Assembly (NCBI GenBank): GCA_964007475.1 | Contig: OZ023273.1 | Coordinates: 105,026,485 to 105,090,484 of the forward strand | Length of the DNA stretch: 64,000 nt | Origin: Hybos culiciformis | Taxonomy: Eukaryota > Arthropoda > Insecta > Diptera > Hybotidae | Direction: 5' to 3' | In this document: in pieces, positions 30,201-45,200 of the stretch | How positions within the stretch are numbered: the stretch's first letter is position 1 | Layout: the number at the start of each line of letters is the position of its first letter | Notes under the pieces: generated by a model | What the model saw: only the letters and a program-made list of their open reading frames with translations | Databases searched by the model: none | What the model was told of the DNA's origin: nothing | Position numbers and translations under genes: made by a program

Positions 30201-33200
30201 GCAAAAGTTTTTCAATTGATGTTTGTAAAACGAGCTCACTAGTTCTAACACTTCAGGTTCCATTCTACATTTTTAAAAGTGGAATCCATATTTTTCTTTT
30301 AATGAAAGATTATTTATAAGAAGTTTGAAATTGAATACAAAAACGTTTTTCAAAGTTATATACAATCATGATAAATATTATGTGCCATAAAAAAAATCGC
30401 TAATTGTGATGATTCTACAAAAATTGAAAATATATATAATAAATAAAATATAATATGTATGCATTTTTTATTTTCTTAACAAAAAGGAGATAATATCAAT
30501 TTTATTTTTGCAAAAAAAAAAACATTCTGAAATAAATATGTTTAATAATTTTTATTGAATTATACATTAAAATCAAATACATAGATGTCAATGATCTTTA
30601 TTTCTGTTTCTATAAGAAATAAGATTTCTAATATACTTTGGATATTTGATGAACATAGATAAATAATTTAAAAAGTAAATTAAGCTCAAATTCGTTTTGA
30701 TTAGATAGTTTTCTCTTTTCAAAATCAAATATTAATTAAGTTCAATAACTCTTTTTTCCAATAAAAGTGATTAAAACTAATATAATTTTTCTATTGAAAA
30801 AATATTATTCCAAACTTTATTTTCATATTCATATAAATATGTTCAAACTGTTATTTGTTTACATTTTATCAGTCTTTACGGTTGTTTATTTATTTTTATT
30901 TATTTTTTTGTTAAGAATAGGGAATTCCATATTTCAAGCTGAGCAAAAATATTTTTAGGCGGCATCGAAACAAAAATATCGAAAAATTTTATAATTTGAA
31001 TTAATAAAAATTTACAAAGACTTGATGAACTTTTAGTTTAAAATACCAATATTTTGATTTTGATTTGACCTTTTTTTTAGTCAATCCTTATCAGGGAACT
31101 TAAAAATTTGTATGTCAGACGTGATAGACTTTACGACTTTAAGCCATTACTCAGTTACTATTATTGTCGGATTTATATAAAATGTAATAAAAAAAATTAC
31201 TTTTATTAAATGATCGCACGAGAATATAGAATTTCACAATGACGGGTTTATTGCGAATTATAATAAACTCGTCTTAATGATTTTTTTTAAATTTCGATAA
31301 ACAAATATTATACATATTATACATATTATACAAATATCATATTTGCATTATTTTTAGAATCACAAAAATTAAAACTAAAACAAAAATAATAATAATAATA
31401 ATAAACCTTTAAGTAAAACTGTTTATGTATGCGTTAAAAAAATCATGATCTCAACTATTTTGTATTTTTAACATTTTGATTAATTTCATATTATTTTGCA
31501 AAATAATTCAAAACGACAAATTAGATATGGTGACAAATTGTTTATTGTTATAAAGTTATAAAATAAATATTCGAAGAAAGCATATTTTCGTGGGATAACA
31601 TGAATTTTTTTTTTGTAATATTTTACAAAGTGACTCAATAATAATTTTTTTTATTTGATTGATGAACTTAAGTGCATTTGGAAAAAATATTTTTTTATAC
31701 TAACGTTGTTCAAATGAAATTGTTTTTTTTTTTAATATTTAAGTTTTGCCTAAATAGTTATGTGAGATTGGATTTAAAATTTATAAAATAACTTGAAAGC
31801 TGCTTCGAGTTGGTTCTGGAGTTGTTCTAGTTAAATTTTTCATTAATTGGAATGATATAATCGTGACGTGATAAATTACTTTAGTTAAATTGAACTTTAA
31901 TTTTGAAAATTTAATAAATATAAGATTTTTTTTTCATTGTTAATTCTAAAGATGAATTTGAGTTTTAGTGGAATAATGTATGCAGGTATTTTTTTTAATA
32001 TTCGGATATTAATAAAAATAATATGCATTTTATAATATCGTGCTAACTAAAAACTTTTAATTTATACACCTTTCAGAGTCTCTAATATTGTATTTTTAGT
32101 TATTATAATACATAAATATGATTACACTATAGATTATTTACTTAATTTTGAATATTTATCTTTTTAACTCTGTCACTTTTTATCTAAATAAGCCGTCTGT
32201 ATTTTTATTACTTTGATTGATTTTTTTTTTATTATTTGCATATCTTTACAATGTATCGTTACATTGTATACATATATGTATATTATATATTTCAAAGGAG
32301 TAAATAAAACAAACATTTGTATAAACACGGTAATTAATAATCTTTAAAATATTTATTGTTTTTCCAATAGTTCAATTATTATATTATTGAGCTATGTAGG
32401 ATCAACAAAAAAATAATAATAATAATAATAATAATATTTTATATATTTTACATTTAATGAAAAGAAAATATGAAATTTGTTTTTTTTTTTTCAATTTTGC
32501 ATTCTATAAAGATCAGTCTGAAATTTAAAGCCGGTCGAGGTAGTAAAAAAGTTCTTTCTACTAATTAATATTGAATTTTTTTTTTGTTTTTAAGTTTCAA
32601 TAAATTTTTTCATAACTTAATTTTTGTTGTGTCTCTTTCGTTATTGGTTTTTGTGAAGTTGTCCTTTATTTATTTATTTTTTTTTTCAATTAAAATGCAA
32701 TGAAAATTTATTAAAAAAAAAATAATAATTCTTGTAAATAATAAACAAAAAAAAAATTGTTTTTTTTTTTAAATAATAATCAAATGGAAAATAACATCAA
32801 AAAACGAAAAAAAAAAGAAGAAAACAAAAGAATAAAATGACAAATCTTGAAAATAAAATTTATAAATTTTTTTTATTATTATTATTTTTTTTTCTTCATA
32901 TATATATATATTTTTTTTTAAAGTCACATGGTGGTGTAATTGATCTTAATAGTTTTAAATTAAAATGCCATTAAAATAAAACATAACTCAATACTAATTT
33001 AGTCACAATTTTTAATTAAAAGTCACAAACATTCAATTGAAAATAATAAAGGAAAAACAATAATAATAATAATAATAATAATAAAAAATTATGGAATGAG
33101 CCCAACAAATAATAATCAGAAAAATAAAAAACAATAAAAAAATTAAAAAAATTATATATACCTATATATTTTTTTTATTTTATTTTTTTTTTCGTAATGC

Positions 33201-36200
33201 CAAATAGAAAATATATAAATAATAAATAAATATTTTGAACTTTTAAAAAAAAAAAAAATATTTCCGTGTCAGCAGAGAAAAATCTCTTTTTAGAAAAAAG
33301 AAAAAAAATTTGTGATTTTTAATTTATTTTATTTTAAATTTTTTTTTTTTCAATTTTATAATTTTACATGATAATTTGAGTGTCTGTCATTATAATAAAT
33401 TTTATTAAAAAAAAAAAAAAAAAAAAACAGGACAATAACATAGAGTTTTCAATCGAATTGGTGGAAACTTACAAAAAAAAAAATAAAACTAAAACACAAC
33501 CAAAACTGGATCGATTCACAAATGTAAGATTTTATTTATTGAAGCTTTTTGAAAACGAAAATTAAGTGTAAGGCTTTGGATGGAAAAATTTAAGAATTTT
33601 GTATGGTAAAATTAATTTAGTCTAAAAAAAATTTTGACTAAATTTTTTAATTGTTTTTTTCTTTTTTAGATTAATTGGGGACGCTGAATCTGAATTTATT
33701 AACTATTAAGATAATAGTTATTATTGTCAAGAATTATTTTAATTGCCTTCGGTTTCGAATTTATAAATATTTTTTTTTTTTTTCGAAATTTAATTGAGAA
33801 CTAATTGTTGTAATCTTCTGTAGAATGATAGATAAATGTATCTTCTCTCTACATATATTTATGTTTTTTTCCTGGATAATGGTCTTTAAATTTAGCTTTT
33901 AATTCGAGTCAATTTTATGTGTAAAATTTTCTCAAAACTTTTTATTAATAAAACGCGTTTGATAGTTCAAGCATTTTTTTTTTATTAATATTGTTTTAGT
34001 TTTAAGTTGTACAAAATATTATTGAATGTTTTGTTGACACAAACCAAGCTTTCTATATTGAATAAAATTAAACAATTTTGTAGCTTTTGCTTGTGTTCAA
34101 CAAAAATTTACGAAAAATTTAACTAGATTTAGTTTTAATAATGTTTAACCGAATATTTGTCTTTAGAAAAAAATTTTTCAAGTTGACCTATTCCGGAATC
34201 CAAGATAATTTCTGACAACATTGAGAACGTTCAGAATTTTCAAAACCATTGATATGACAATTTAATAAAAATTAAAAATTGTTAATTATTTTTATGATTT
34301 CATTATTAGTAAATTTCATGGTTGTGTAAACGAAGAAAATATTTGTCTGTGTTAATTTTTTTTTGAACATTCTGAATATCGTTTTTTGTGCCTCAGCACA
34401 ACCCAGCCCTATGTTATGTTGCGTAAAATTAGCTATATGTGGGTTTATTTAACCTAAGTCAAAATTATTTATATAAAATTAATATTTTAGTCATCAAAAA
34501 AACTGCTGTGCAATTGTTATTGATGTTATGTGCATTATTAATTGTGAAAATAGAGATTGTGATTGATGTTATGTGCATTATTAATTGTGAAAATAGGCAA
34601 ATTTGAATCAAATTCGCATGAAAACTGAGTTAGAAATTATTTATGTAAATAAATCATTTTAATTAAAAAACTAAAAATATTTTTAGGATTTTTCTTGGGT
34701 TTGATAATGTTCAATTATTCTTATTTACATACCTATATATTTTTAATTAAGATCTGTAGAATTTGTATAAAATTCAACTTTATAATAGAATAATATAATA
34801 TTGATTTCAAAAACATGATTTTTTTAATTTCTTTCAATGAAAACAACCTTAATTTTAGTGACAAATTATTAGTTGATTTAAATTTAATCGTTATTAAACA
34901 TAATAAATTATAAAAAAACATTATTACGCGTTATAAAATTTAAAAAATAATTAATTTGATTTTTAACATTTTTTTTTTTTTTATTTTCATGTCAAAAATT
35001 TTCACCAAATGAATTAATTTTTACAATTTAAAAAAAAATTAATTAATTCAGGCACGAGGAGGAGGATCAAATAATGATGATCCAGATGAAGCTTTATTGG
35101 ACACAGAAATGGAAAAAGTATTTTCAGCTGCGACATCACTTGGTAGCAGCATTGGAAATAAAAAGTATACAGTTTCAAAATTGAATGAAACTAGAGAGCC
35201 TATATTGACAATTAATGTAGGAGATACTGGTGGAGATACTGACAACGCTGGACGTAATATAATTATATTTAATTATTATTTAAATTTTATAATAAATATT
35301 TTGTGGTATTAACTGTCTGCCAGATAATATCTATAATAATAAATATACATGTATATTTTAGGAAATATTATTTATGCAATCTGTTTGACATTTAAATGCT
35401 ATTTTTAATTTATCTTCTATAATATGTTTTTGTGCAACATTGATATATATATATTATTTTGGTCAGTAATTAAGGGATTTATAATCGATTCAGCGTTGAT
35501 GTTATTGTGAAAAAATTATTTTTTTTAGTTATTTGTAAATTGGGTTAATTAGCGTCATTTAAATAGCATAAATTCTACATAGCATTAAAAACATTTCCTT
35601 AATTTATTTAAGCACACATCTTCCTTTGAGGATTGCCACTGCATAAACATAATGCTTTTATGAATTTTACCAAAAATGATAACGAACAAAACCATATTTA
35701 TATTATGGTTTTACTTTATATTCAAAAGTTTATACCATGCATTGATTTTTAGTATTCAAAGATAATATTTTTTTTAAAATACAAAAAACATTTCCTGTTA
35801 ACATATTTCTTGTGCAGACATTAAGGTTTTTTGTAGTCGATGATAATATTATATACATATATTTCAATAAAATAAAATGAATGAATATTTATAAAAATTA
35901 TTGAAAATTTGAAAATTTCGTAATAAAAAAATGCTCTTAAAAGAAACTTAAACTTTCTGATTCTAATATTTTAAATAATTTTCACTTCATTTTAATATGG
36001 AATGAGCAATTAAGATATAAAAAAAGCCATACGATAGAATATCACCCAAACCCTTAGTTCAGGACGATAATAAACACCAATTTAATAGAGCACTTCCTCT
36101 ACACGAGGCAACTTACTATTCTATTAATTTTATATATTAAAAATATATTTTTTATATAAAAAAGGAACAATTAAATTATCTTAAAAAAAATCTTTAAATT

Positions 36201-39200
36201 ATTGTATCTGCCAAGAGGTTATAATAATTCATTTTAATATTATAATAAATTATAAGATTTTCGAATAAATAATGATTTCTTAATTCTATATTAATCAAAT
36301 AATTAATTTAAATGAAAGATTTTTTATGATTATTTAAAGATAAATTACATACATATAATTTTTTTTAAATAACGATTAATCGTTTAGCGTGAAAAAAAAA
36401 ATGTTTTTCTTCAATTCCAACTATTTGATTATGTCTATAAAAATTATCAAATCATTTTCAATAAATAAACATATAATTATTTTTTTTAAATTTGTATATT
36501 AAAATTATAAGTAACAGAAATATTTTAATCAAGTTGTAATTATCGCATAAAAAAAAAAGATTTAAAAGTAAGACAAATTATTTAAATTTAAGTAGCAAAG
36601 ATATTTCAGGAATAAATCAACAAAAAAAGAATTAATAAACATCCAGGACTTGATTAATTGAATCATTTTTAAGAAATTTTTTTTTTGCTATAACTACATT
36701 AATTACTTAATATTAGTCTTTAATTACTTTTATTAATTTCTGGGATATATATTTCTTTTAGAACAGCGAAATGATGACGGCAATATTTGTATAGATGAAC
36801 GTAATTATGATGATGTCCCAGAAGATAGTCCCTTAGTATCAAAAAGAGCTGAATATTCGGCCGGAGAGCATTCGGTAAAGAGCAATATTATACAAATATA
36901 TTTAAAAAATCATTTATGACTGGTAATTATTTTATTGAATTCTAGGACTCTTCAAATGAGGATAGACACGTACAATTCGAGAGAAAAACATCACCTGTTT
37001 TAAGTGACAGTGGAGATTATGAAAATCCAGAAAGAAAAAGACGAAAAAGGTAATATGATTTTAGAAAAAAAAAAGCCCATATAAAATCTAATATTTTTAG
37101 CATTTAATTTAAAATTTTTTTTTTCAATAAATAATATAGAAATTGCGTCAAAAATTTAGGAAATTATTAAATTCTTTCCATTTTCCGATCACAAGAAAAG
37201 ATGATAGAAAATTCGTAAATTTACAGCAAAAAAAATAATAAAATTTAATAACTGGACACATTTTAAATTGAACAGCTTAAAAACTGATCCTGAGCCTGAG
37301 TCTAGTTATAAACTCATTCATTTGTCAAGGTTTTTTAAACATTACATAATCTTGGGATTAATATTATAATTATAGTATTATCATAGTTATTTTTTTCTTC
37401 GGGAATTTGTTTTTTTCGGAAGTTAATTGAGGCGTAATAAAAATTAAATAATTACGAGAATATCTTAATCTAATGCTATAGGTATTATTTTATATTTTAG
37501 TTTTAAAAATTAATCCATTCTTTTCGGATGAATAACAATATTTTGATTGTAGATAAAGAAAAAAAGTATTATATACCTACAAGTACAAAAAAATTGTATG
37601 TTGTACTTAAATTTTCTTAAACTCGTACAAAGCAACCTTATTGTATATATCTTAAGCATGGTTTTTTCTTCAATTTTCTTTGAATTTAAATTCATCGTAA
37701 AAATTATATATCGCTAATAATATTTTATCATTTACATTTAGTCGTCATCAATATTATCGTCAAAGAAAATACTCTCATCAAGAGCCAAAATCAGAAGAAT
37801 TACCAGTTTTGGAATTAAGTAGAAAAGTGTCAGTTCAACCGGAAGATTTTAATTTAGAAGTAAATAACATTTTTATAAGACCTAATATATGAGTTTTATA
37901 TTTTTTTTATAAATTATTGTGTTATTAAATTTATATTTTTTTTCTATAGGAAGCTGACATTAACGAATTGATATCTCATCGATCAGATGACGCTCGTGGT
38001 CTACGGCGCCCTAAACTTCACCATTCCTCAATGAAAAAACAACCTCAGCTAATGTTTATGAATCATAAGAAAAGCTATGATCATAGTCCTCATGAAGTTT
38101 TTGTACAATTGGACGAACTATTTGGTACTGGTACTGACAGAGAATGGAAGGAAACAGCACGTTGGATCAAATATGAAGAACATGTTTTAGAAGGTGAAAA
38201 GATTAAATATGAAATAAAAGATTTTAATTAAAAAAAATATTCAAATTTTATCGTTTTGGATTTCAAAGATTTGCTATAACTATTAATCATAAATCAAAAT
38301 AATCAATTGATCAATTTATTTTTTTTTAATAACATATTACATAATTAAATAATTTTATATATAAACAAAATGTTACATATTTCTAATATATTATATTTTA
38401 TGAGCAAAATGTTTATAAAAACTTTTGAAATAAAGTATTTTAATATTTTAAAGGATCTGATCGATGGGGTCGGCCACATGTTGCTTCTTTATCATTCCAC
38501 TCTTTGATAAATTTACGAAGATGTCTTGAAACTGGAGTTGTTCTATTGGATCTTGAGGAAAAAGATCTACCAGCTGTTTCCTATAGAGTGGTAGAACAGG
38601 TATCAATGAAATAAATTTTGTATTATAAAGTATTATTTTACTAGACAGTCCCAGCGCAAACGTTGTTGCGCTAAAGCCTTATCTTTATTAATTGATTACT
38701 TTATACATTTTTTTTTCCAGAATTTTCCAATTTTTCTTTCCCTAAAAACCTTATTCGGATTATTGTGAATATTTAAAAAAAAATTCGCCAAATTGGTTCA
38801 ACCCTTCTCAAGTGATGTGTTTTCCAACCAACAGCATTTAATTTTTATTTAGATAGATTAAAACTCACACGCTTCTCCTTTAGATGGTGATGGAAGATTT
38901 ACTAGATGCAGATGATAAACCAACTGTAATGAGGGCATTGCTACTGAAACATCGACATGTAAATGAACATTCTTATTCACACGGATTTTCATTTCATAAA
39001 AAGAAAAACTCTAGCTACACAAGTTTGCAGGTAAAAATACAAGATTTCAAAATTTATACTACCTGTAATTAGAAAAAGCAAGTTATTTCTTAAAAAAATA
39101 TTAAAGCACGAAAAAACACATTCTATTGTTTCCTAGGGTTTAAACTTAACAAATTTGCACGACGAAAACAAAAAGCCTAAAATAGTACCTTCAGCTGAAA

Positions 39201-42200
39201 TTAATGGTAACAATAATAGAAAAATTTCTTGCAATAAAAGTGAACTTAGAATTGAAATGAAAGATGATACATTAGCTTACTCATCATCACAAGAAGATTT
39301 GAAAAAACTACAAAATGAATCAATTTTGAGACGAATTCCGCGGGGTGCTGAAGCTACAACAGTATTAGTAAGATCAAAATAAGAAATGTTCTACAAAAAG
39401 GATTTAATTTATTTCAAAGTTTAATTAATTTTTAAGGTCGGTTCTGTGGATTTTCTTGAAAAGCCAACAATCGCATTTGTTCGTTTGGCTGAAGGAATAT
39501 TGATGCCAAGTATAACTGAAGTACCAATTCCTGTACGTTTTATGTTCGTTCTTATTGGTCCCAAATTAATTAATTTGGACTATCATGAAGTTGGACGTTC
39601 AATCGCCACATTGATGTCAAACGATTCATTCCATGACATTGCTTATAGAGCTGAAGATCGAAAAGAGCTCCTGTCGGCTATTAATGAATTTTTAGATGAT
39701 TCGTTAGTTTTGCCTCCAGGTAATTGGGATCGTCATGATTTACTTCCTTTTGAAGAATTGAGAGCAAGAAAAGATTGGATTAAATCCCGGAAAGAGAAAG
39801 CACTACAAGTTTGTATAATTTGCTTATATAATTTCATTGAACTTGTTAATTTTCTTTAAATATTTTTAGGAAAAACGAAATCAGGAAAAATTAAAAGAAA
39901 ATAATGAAGAGAAATTAACAAAACCTCTTTTGTCATGTGATTTCACACCGAGTTTTAAAGACAAGAAGCCAAAAGGTCCGTTGGAAAAGACTAGAAGATT
40001 ATGGGGCGGCCTAGTTAATGATTTACGACGGCGTTACCCACTTTATAAAAGTGATATTTTGGATGGATTTAACACAGAAACACTTGCTGCATCAATATTT
40101 ATGTTTTTTGCATCTCTGTCAACTGCAATAACATTTGGTGGTTTAATTTCTGGAAAAACCAACAATTTAATTGGCATCTCAGAAACCTTATTAGCAACAT
40201 CAATTGTTGGGTTAATATTTCATGCGTTTTCAGGTCAACCATTAGTGATAATTGGAACAACAGGTCCGTTGGTGTTATTTGACGAAGCTTTATTCGATTT
40301 TTGTCGTAAAAATGATACTGATTTCTTAACAATACGAGCTTATGTGGGTTTATGGTTAGTTATAATAGGTGTTACAGTGTCTGCATTTGAAGGAAGTGTT
40401 TATGTTCGGTTCCTAACACGTTTCACACAAGAAATTTTTTCGGCATTAATTACTCTAATTTACATTTGGGAAACCATTATGAAATTAGCTAATATATATA
40501 GTCGACATCCATTTTTGCCATCTTATGATGCTCTACCGACATCAAATATCACTGAAAATTTAACAATATATGAAGATAATAACACTGAAAGTATCAACTT
40601 TACCGACTCAGATAAAATTTTGGCAATCGAGGAAAGTATTAAAGACTTTCGGCCATTGAATAGACCAAACACGGCGCTTTTTTGTACATTTTTAACATTG
40701 GGAACATTTACAGTAGCATATTATTTAAAATTATTTAGAAATTCACATTTTTTGGGGAGAACAGCTAGAAGAGCATTAGGTGATTTTGGTGTACCGATAT
40801 CTATTTCTCTTTTTGTCATTGTTAATTATTTTGTTAAAAATGTTTATACCGAAAAATTAAATGTACCTGATGGAGTATCACCTACTATAGATAGAGAATG
40901 GCTAGTGCCGTTGGGACCGATCTCAACAGAAATACCATTTTTAGCAGGAATTCCAGCCGTGCTTGTATATATTTTGATATTCATGGAAACGCATATATCA
41001 GAATTAATAGTTGATAAACCAGAAAGGGGTTTAAAAAAAGGTTCCGGATTGCATTTTGATGTTGTTTTATTATGTTTTTTAAACGCATTATGTGGACTTC
41101 TTGGAATGCCGTGGCATTGTGCGGCAACAGTTCGGTCAGTTGCACATGTTTCAGCAGTAACTATAATGTCAAGGTAATATAAAAGCAACAAGATTATTTT
41201 GTAAGAAACTTAAATTTGGAAAATGTTTTAAAATTTGTAGGACTCATGCTCCTGGAGAGTCACCAAAAATTATCGATGTTAAAGAACAGCGTTTATCTGG
41301 ATTATTTGTGTCTCTAATGGTGGGATTATCAGTCACAATGACGGCGCTGTTACGATTAATTCCAATGGCAGTTCTATTTGGTGTCTTCTTGTATATGGGT
41401 ATTTCATCAATGAGTGGAGTTCAATTCTTCGAGAGGTTAAATAAATATCTGCATTAAATTTGACGTAATTTTAAACAATTATTTTTTAGGCTCGTTTTAT
41501 TTTTTGTTCCGGTAAAATATCATCCATCCACTGCGTACGTTAAAAAAGTTCCAACATGGAAAATGAATGTTTACACAGGGATTCAAGCCTTATGCCTGAC
41601 TGTGTTGTGGACAGTTAAATCATCGATTATATCATTGGCATTTCCTTTCTTTTTAATTATTATGGTCCCCCTTCGAATTAAACTAGCAACATTTTATTCA
41701 GCAAAGGAATTAAATGCGGTACGTTGAAGTATAACAATATTAAATTTTTTCAGAAAATTTTGACACAATCATTTAAAATTGAAATTTTAGTCTTATAAAA
41801 ATTTTTCTTCCACACAAATTATCATAATTCAAATAATTATGAAAAATAAATAAAAGCAGAATGTATGATGCTGAAAACTATACCCAGTTTAAACTGACAT
41901 TGGTTTCTAAACATATATATATTCTTCAAGTGTCCGTTAAGAAAAAAAAAATTTGTCTCATCATGAAAATCCGTTATATTAATATGTAATTTGTTTTTAG
42001 TTGGATGGAGCTCAAATTATTGAAGCAGATAATGAACCAGATTTTTACCAACAAACTCATGTACCAGCTTAACTTATTTGAATACAATGTAAATATATTG
42101 TAGATGAACTTAATATCCTACATTTCGTATAATTTCAAATTATTTTTGAATACATATGTTTGTTACATTTGAGAAATATTTTTGTGATTTGAAATTTCGT

Positions 42201-45200
42201 TTGTAGGTAAATTTTTCAAATTGTGAAAGTACTTCTAATATATTAATATTATTAGCAAAAGTTTTCTGTAAACATGAAAAAAAATGTACGATATTTGTTA
42301 TATTATATTATTATTTTTTTAACTAAATGTTCATCGATTTTTGTTTTTGCTTCTCTAATTTTATATCAAAATTCTAAGATTTTCGTTTCTGTATTAATTT
42401 TCTGGTAATTTTAAAATTCAAAACAAGAAAAAGATATTTAGACAAACCGACCGCTTTTGTGAAGCAATGTAGAGGTCACAAACATTTTTTTTAACTTAAA
42501 AACATTTTTCCAGAATTCAATGTGTACTTTACTTTATTAATATTATATAATTTTAGTGTATATAGATTATTATTTATAATAAACTTATTAAAAATAAAAT
42601 TTTAAATTTTGTAAAAAAAAATATTATTGAACTACAACTCAAAAAGTTTTGATATTGTTAAATTTATTTTTTATTTAATTCATAAAACAAAAAATAACAG
42701 AAGTATAAATCAAAATTCAAAATTAGAGAGCATTTTACATTAATAGGATTATTAGCAATCTTTTCCAAAGTTGTTAATTGTGGTTTTTAATATATTTAAA
42801 TAAAATTCATGCATTATATTCCCCTAATTCCCAATGAAGACTAAAACTATTTTAAAATACATATACAAATTTACTTTGTATTTTAGTTTTCAAATAAAAT
42901 ACATTTAACAAAGAGAAAATTTTAGAAAACTAAATTCTGGCTCGAATATATAATGGTTTTTTGAATTTTTACATAATAGCTTGTTTACACTTAGCTAATT
43001 TAACATGTTCGGACAACGAACATGTTCCGTTGGTATTTTGATGTTGTTTTTTCATAGTAAAAAAATTAAAACAGAAACACATTCTTCAACATGTTTCTAC
43101 AAAAACATGTTAATTTTTAGGGATGAATGAGTAATTTTTGAATAATATTTTGTTAGGCAATATTCAGTATGCATTAATTTTTGCTTGGTATGCTATTTTT
43201 CACATGGAAATTTTATAAAGGTGGAGATACACTCATGATAAATGACGCGCGAGTTCTTAACCTTGACACAACTTCATAATTTTAACATTTTTGGGCGCGT
43301 CAGTTCCTTTGAGCTTATCTCCGGTATTATTTGAAATTTTTTATCTGACAGAGCTAAACATGTTAACATACGAAAAACATCGTCTGAACGGTCGATTTTC
43401 CAAAGATGTTTAACTCCTTTCGAACATGTTAAATTAGCGAAGTGTGAACAAGGCATAACAAAAAATTATTAAATTGCATATGTTCTAATCGCATATTTCA
43501 ATTTACGAATAAACATACATAAATCAGTATTTCATATTTATTTAGGTAAATATTAATTATTCAATAATAAATGATTATCTTTTATTCGATTTTATAAATT
43601 TAAGTAAATATTATAAAAGCATTATTTATTAGGTTTTATATTTCATATTCTATATTTAAAAAATCCAAAATTATAAAATTAACCTTTTCAAAGCTTATAC
43701 ACGTACTATTATTGATTTTAAATTGAAATTTTTATGTAATATGGAAAAAAAAAACTTATTTTCACTTATAAGTTATAAATTTACAAAGATATTTTTTGAG
43801 ATATATTGTTTACTTAATTCGGCAGAAACATTATGAATAAAATCTTATTTTTTAGATCTAAGATAGTACATTTTGTGTTACTATTTGTTTTCATTTGATT
43901 TCAGTCAGCTAATAATGATGGTTTATTTTAACATAAAATTTTGACGTTCAGTAAATATTGTGAAATTATATCTCCGCTAATTTGTTTAAATTGTTATGAT
44001 TTTTCCTGAAACTCAATTTCATTTTATGAAAGTATCACAGAATCAAACAACTAACATCACTTTGTTGAAGATTCGTTAGTGTACTGTGAGTCTTAAGATT
44101 AAATTCTAGCTATTCTTCTTTTAGAACGATACTAATGCTAATAATTTAAAATTTTTGTACAAACATAAAATTATCACAGTTGAACATTTTCGTGAGACTA
44201 AAAATTTTATATAATAAAAATATAAAATTTATATGAATTTGTTTTGTAAACATAAGGATGAAAATAAAATGTTGAAGAAAAAAAAAACTTATTTTTTCAA
44301 AAGCTCATGGATACGATGGCAGCATTATAATTTGATAAATTTATTACTGAAAAAGGTATTTTCTTTAGGTTTTTGGAAAGATTTTTGCTTCTTCATGAAA
44401 ATTATTTTTTCAATAATATTATTATCAAAGAAAAAGTTTGGCACGAAAGAACAAAAGATTTCAATTATAATAAATTTTAATGAAATAATCTATTTTTTCT
44501 TAAATCATCTTCTATAAAGTTCTGGAAATTGGAAAAAGCCCTGTATCATAACACAATTAATCATCTTTGTCAATACAGAAAAATGATATGAGTATAAGTA
44601 TTAACCAATTATACGCATGTATAATACAATAATCATAAAAAATAGAAATCACAAACATAAGTAACTTTAAACTGCAAAATTGTTAAGTTTTTTAAAACAT
44701 GAAATTTGAAAATATTTCTATGAAACATGAGAGACAGATCATGAATAAAACTAAGAAAAAAGTTTGAAGAAAGCTTTCAGAACTGTCTCATCAAACAGGG
44801 ACAACAAACAACCAGTCAGGACTTTATCATGTTTTTGATGAATACTTTGTTTACATTATGTGTTCAACTTTCGTTGAAAAATTTAGCATATGCGTAAGCC
44901 GAAATATATATGGAAATGTTCAGTATTTATGCCTAATGTAACTTTCTTTCCACTTTCTAAGTTAAATTTGTAAATATGAAATAATTTTCTAGCATTATAT
45001 TCATAATTTGTTTATGAATTGAAAAAGTACAACAATTAGCATGCTATACATATTAAAAGTATTACATTAAAACGTGTTTTCATAATTATGTATTCAACTT
45101 TTGTTTTCTTTCGAACAAAATATTATAAATCAAAATATAAAATAATTCCTATAATATAAGTAAGTACATACTGAAAGATTTCATTTTTTTTTAGCAAAAT

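Noticed and set aside
35048..35245. Minus-strand frame over Ndae1 exon 2
   Set aside because: Antisense shadow; the plus-strand reading has matching splice phases.
38194..38231. Continuation of Ndae1 exon 6 to a stop at 38231
   Set aside because: The conserved [11 protein letters not shown] junction requires splicing at 38194 to the exon at 38454.
40099..41191. Two minus-strand frames (40099-40332, 40844-41191)
   Set aside because: Antisense shadows of Ndae1 exon 11; no family signature and the plus strand is clearly coding.
43274..43456. Minus-strand 60-codon frame
   Set aside because: Runs through the inverted-repeat end of the MITE at 42979-43455.
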